Positions 60,381 through 64,000 of a stretch of 64,000 bases of DNA are shown one piece after another. Both the position numbers and the translations under genes were made by a program. Under the pieces are notes generated by a model. That model was not told the origin of the DNA and searched no databases. It saw only the letters and a program-made list of their open reading frames with translations. This DNA is from Homarus americanus (Eukaryota > Arthropoda > Malacostraca > Decapoda > Nephropidae): assembly GCF_018991925.1 (NCBI RefSeq), contig NW_024756914.1, forward strand, positions 9,455,926 through 9,519,925, given 5' to 3'. Within the stretch, counting starts at the first letter, position 1, and each line of letters starts with the position of its first letter.

Positions 60381-61972
60381 TATTCTGGGGTCTTAAAAAA
60401 AGAAGAAAAAACCAAAAGTCATTAAGGGAGGAAAAGTCACAGACTGCATCCCACACCTACAGTAAAGGTCTTAGTCTTCACTCCAGCCCCAAGAGATATA
60501 ACTGGACTGGCACAATACAGTATTTCCTTTCTTTACCAATTTTACCCTTTGCAAGGAACAAGCTGATTATGACTGTCTAATTCCTCCCGATCAAACAAAG
60601 AAAACTAAGTGTTTTTTTTATACATAAAGAAGTTTGCAGGAAGAAACAATAATTATCACCCTTAGCAGATTAATGGCCTGGCAGTAAAGATCATTCTCAG
60701 AGTGTATCTAAACATCACCTTGCAAGATGACTCGCCTACAATTTCAAATGAAAAATTAAAAGGTTAGCGAGAAAATATACCATAAAATAATATTGATGAA
60801 GAGTCAAAGAGAGATCCTTCGTAGCAAAGTCTCAAGCAACAGTTTCCTTGAAAAGTCATCCAGTCACCAAATCAGTAAACCAGAACATTGCCAATAAATG
60901 CCACGCCTTTAAAACAGTTACCACTCCCTCAAAGCACCTGTATAAAGGTGCCTCAACAATTGCCTCTTAGGTTACAAATAAGAGCTGAGGAATGAAGAAT
61001 TCCAGGTTATACATGACCGCTCAACACTCAGCCAACTTTCCACAGGATGTGTAATCGTCTACACGAGTGATGTGGACGCTTGCATCTCACAAAGTATCCT
61101 TGGTCCCTTTCATGCAACATCCACAGTTTAATGCCATGAAACACTTGCACTAAAGCAGCATTTCAAAGATAAATTACCTTCCACACAGACAACCTCAACA
61201 AGGCTCTCTCTAACTGAGTGATCTGCCTCAAATGACTCAACAGAGTCAGGATCCCAGGACATATGCACACCAATGTCCAACACTGGATAAAGATAGAAAA
61301 TTAATTCCCTCCAAACTCAGGGACGGTCTCCTCTCTGAGGTAAGGATATCAACAAACTCCTCAATGCCAAGGTAAAGCCCCATGGCCAGAAATAGAAACT
61401 CCTCTCACTCCTAATCCTCTTAATCTCATCCATCATAATCAGAAACTTTGGAGTCTGAATCCAGTCAAAGTGCTCAGGAAAAAGTCAATCCTGACCACTA
61501 AAATTTGTATAGCCAAGGATAGTGACCAATGGCATTAATATAAAACCAAATATAGAACTGATCCTACAACCTCATTTTAAAACTGAGTTTGGATAAAATT
61601 TGTGAGTATGTCTGCTGAAGGTTTGGGGTTTAGGACATGGGGAAGTCCTGCCATAATGATAACCGGGGCAATAACGAAAAGTTTAGCCTTTTACACCACA
61701 GACAACTGTAGCTTTGAATAAGAGCAACAAAAAAGTTCAGTTCTGAGAGCTGATGAGTAAGACATCACACAACACACACATGATCCTTTCAGTTGAGCAA
61801 CAAACTGAGCCAACCCCAGCAAAACACCCACAAGAAGAGGGTGGGAACCAAGTTGTTCTCTCCAGACTTGGTCTGTCTCGAACAACTAATGAATACTAAA
61901 GCCAGCTAAGATAAAGGGAAGATATAGTACAAATTGATCTAAGTGCCATGCCACTATGCACCTCCTAGGGGA
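60381..61972. other. No gene recognised
   Basis: Anonymous sequence, moderately AT-rich, with no long reading frame, tRNA-like boxes or repeats that I recognise. Confidence 0.4.
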
Positions 61973-62200
61973 AAACATTACGCTTACCTGGTGTAGAGGG
62001 GCTGAAGATCTCCCCTAGCATACGCAGTTCCCTGCTGTTGCCTGGGTCTTCTAGAAAGAGAGAAAGAGCTCGAGGATCCCGCAGCCTCCACAATGAGGGG
62101 TCCATAGCCCCGCCCCTCCAGTAAGAAAAGGAAAACCTTGCATAATCAACAGTTGAACCAGAGCCAGTTGGTAAAACATTCCCACCTTTCTCTCTCACCA
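61973..62200 (-). other. Possible exon with strong splice donor (minus strand), or U1-like 5' end (plus strand)
   Basis: On the minus strand an open stretch of about 77 codons (62198 to 61965) is GC-richer than its surroundings and contains ccctctacaccag|gtaagcg near 61990, a near-ideal donor site. It encodes RELRMLGEIFSPSTPG before the donor. No clear acceptor is visible near 62200. On the plus strand the same bases read gcttacctggtgtagagg, close to the 5' end of U1 snRNA (ACTTACCTGGCGTAGAGG). A good donor is complementary to U1 anyway, and the rest does not look like U1. Low confidence in either reading. Confidence 0.3.
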
Positions 62201-62639
62201 GATGCCAAGTACAGTAGGTCTATGACCTGTCAATCCTCGGCCTCCTTCACTTGAGACGACCTCTATAAAGTTTGGCCTCTTCCACTTTACTCAGTGTCAT
62301 TCCTCTTGTCATCTATGTAGGAGTCCAGTTGGTCACCATCCTCATGGAGTCCACTTCAGCTTGTCTCTCTTCACCCAACTGCTGCATATGTCCACACTAC
62401 AGTAGTACCTTAATTTACACATTTCAATGACCTTTGAAATTGCTGTTACATTACATCTTTTCGTATTCAGTATTTTATCAAGTCTGGCGACTCTTCTAAT
62501 AGCCCGAACGATATCATCTGTTCTACCTGTGAGTGGCCATGCCTCTAACCTATGTTAGAATGGGTTTGGGAATGTTGTTGTATACATTGTTTTGCATTTC
62601 ATTGGCACATTTGTGTCTTGAAGGATGGGATACAGTATA
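62201..62639. other. No gene recognised
   Basis: Anonymous sequence. The minus-strand stretch near 62480-62540 may be the far C-terminal remnant of the RTE-like element that follows, but this is not certain. Confidence 0.35.
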
Positions 62640-63200
62640 CTTGCATTCTTTTTATTAATTCTGTTATTAAGTTGAGTTGCTGTATATTTTTCTCATTAAA
62701 GTACAGGTATTCAAATTTGATTCAGCTCAATAGATGTTGCATTATTTTCTGTCTTCATTTATTAATTTTCAAAGCCTTTTCTTTAAGGGTTGCAAATCTC
62801 TCACTACTACGCCGTCATCAAAGTAAGATAAGGTAATTTACTCATCTTCTTCCTTATATGGTTCCTTCATGCAGCAGTCCATGTACTGTACTGTATACAT
62901 GATAAACTGAAGGTGATCAAAGTATTCCACCCTGCCTCACCCGTGTCTTTACTTCAAACCATTCACTGTCCTTAACTCTCACACTCATCATACTGTATAG
63001 GCTTTTATCATTAACTTTTGCATTATATTATATTGATGTTTCAAGGCTCTCCAGTTGTTATTTCTACTCATTTTATCAAAGCCTTTTACAAATCTATGAA
63101 GCAAATTACTTTTATCTTTCCCCATTCTTAACTCTTCTCTGGGATAATGTCAAAGAGCAAATACTGGATCTGTGGTGCTGCTAGTCTAAAGCCACACTGC
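62640..63200 (-). pseudogene. RTE-like reverse transcriptase fragment
   Basis: On the minus strand, reading down: QCGFR (63184-63198), ICFIDL*KAFDK (63072-63106, with a stop where Glu or Gln is usual), EWFEVKTRVRQGGIL (about 62930-62966) and YFDDGVVV at about 62802-62825, the position of the YADD catalytic motif. Order and spacing fit a non-LTR reverse transcriptase of the RTE-like kind. Several stops and missing blocks make it a pseudogene. It differs from both the CR1-like copies and the relic at 17240-18065. Confidence 0.7.
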
Positions 63201-64000
63201 ACACTTCTTAAGCTTACCCCAACTTGTGTTCTAAAGGGGAAGGGATTAGGCATAGGTGCTTTTAATTTTGGTATATTGTTGTGGTAATCCTGTCATCAAC
63301 CGGTTTTCACCCCTTTCTAAATTTTCAAGGTAGATTTCTTCCATTACTATTTTCTACTGTGCCTTAAAATTTATATTGCCAAGAGATCTATCTTGTCCTT
63401 GAACATTACATGACAATACATCAGGTTTTGGCTTTGCTTTTAATGATACAAATTTCTCAATGCCAGGAGAAATTTTTGTAAAACTATCAAGAAAATATTC
63501 AACCAAAAATAAATCCTACAAAATATTGGACGTTGTAATTACGTTAAGGAATGGTTCTTCTTGTTCGAATTTTTTGTTTAGATTAATTGAAATTGATCAA
63601 AAACTGGCTGAGAATTTCTAATCTGATACTGTACAGTGTCTCAGCAGAGTACACACCTCCTCTCTTTGACAAGGGCTGGAACCCACTGGTGTGCGTGTAT
63701 CTTCACAGAGAGAGAAAGTTGCCAGTTCCAAAGTCTTTTTTTGTGCAATTTTCCCTATTTCTTTTACAAATATTTTATCAAGATTGTTCATAGGTTTATC
63801 CAGGGCCACAGTGGGGGGGATGGTGGCAAGGAAGTCATACATAGGTGCATAAATATTACAAATATCGCTATAAAACTCTGTCCTCATATGGCCAAAGGTA
63901 ACGCTTTTGCAGGAATGTTTTCATGTATTGTGATGTATTTCCAATTTTCATCTACAGTATGTATCTCTAACGCAGACTCTCCCCTTAATCGAATCTCAAT
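63201..64000. other. Unassigned, possible upstream part of the RTE-like element
   Basis: A minus-strand open frame of 89 codons (63618-63887) reads NNLDKIFVKEIGKIAQKKTL among others. I do not recognise it. It lies in the right direction to be upstream sequence of the RTE-like relic, but no endonuclease motif is visible. Confidence 0.3.

Overview
This is eukaryotic genomic DNA, most likely from a crustacean and probably a decapod. The inference rests on several things: very large minisatellites, abundant (TTA)n, (CA)n and TACTG/GTACA microsatellites, many Tigger/pogo-type DNA transposons, CR1-like and other non-LTR retrotransposons, a tRNA-derived SINE, and one gene piece with a clear 3' splice site. 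Nothing looks bacterial, viral or organellar. I see no operon, CRISPR array, rRNA gene or intact tRNA gene. Species-level identification is not possible by reading alone.

Layout. 1-2236: decayed Tigger-type transposon whose transposase (minus strand) is broken by two stops and a frameshift. 2732-3256: long inverted repeat. 3961-6026: the only convincing host coding segment, a terminal exon of about 687 codons with a long DDRSR repeat and an acidic, low-complexity C-terminus; poly(A) signal at 6501. 6521-11475: no gene, but a large inverted repeat (9965-11040). 11476-16794: a 5.3-kb G/T-rich minisatellite. 17060-23392: retrotransposon reverse transcriptase relic, microsatellites, a hAT-like MITE, a tRNA-derived SINE ending in 68-bp tandem repeats, and a nested TIR element. 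23393-41400: an 18-kb block of one 20-bp minisatellite family, split by about 4.1 kb of nested retrotransposon fragments (24305-28400). 41401-41500: assembly gap. 41501-43662: a 30-bp minisatellite. 43825-45190: a dispersed repeat carrying a 920-bp composite retroelement with its own 45-bp tandem repeat, flanked by a target-site duplication. 45238-51281: nested Tigger-type MITEs, CR1-like fragments and foldback repeats. 51440-53362: a G-rich 17-bp minisatellite. 53811-55752: a decayed acidic ORF with CCAAT boxes upstream and imperfect inverted ends. 55753-64000: mostly anonymous sequence, with a splice-donor/U1-like site near 61985 and an RTE-like reverse transcriptase relic near 62640-63200.

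The many long open frames between 11 and 53 kb are by-products of stop-free tandem repeats, not genes. I found no convincing new multi-gene system. The most unusual object is the composite retroelement at 43875-44794: hairpins at the 5' end, a tandem-repeat core, a LINE-like 3' tail, a TSD, and related unfilled sites elsewhere in the window.
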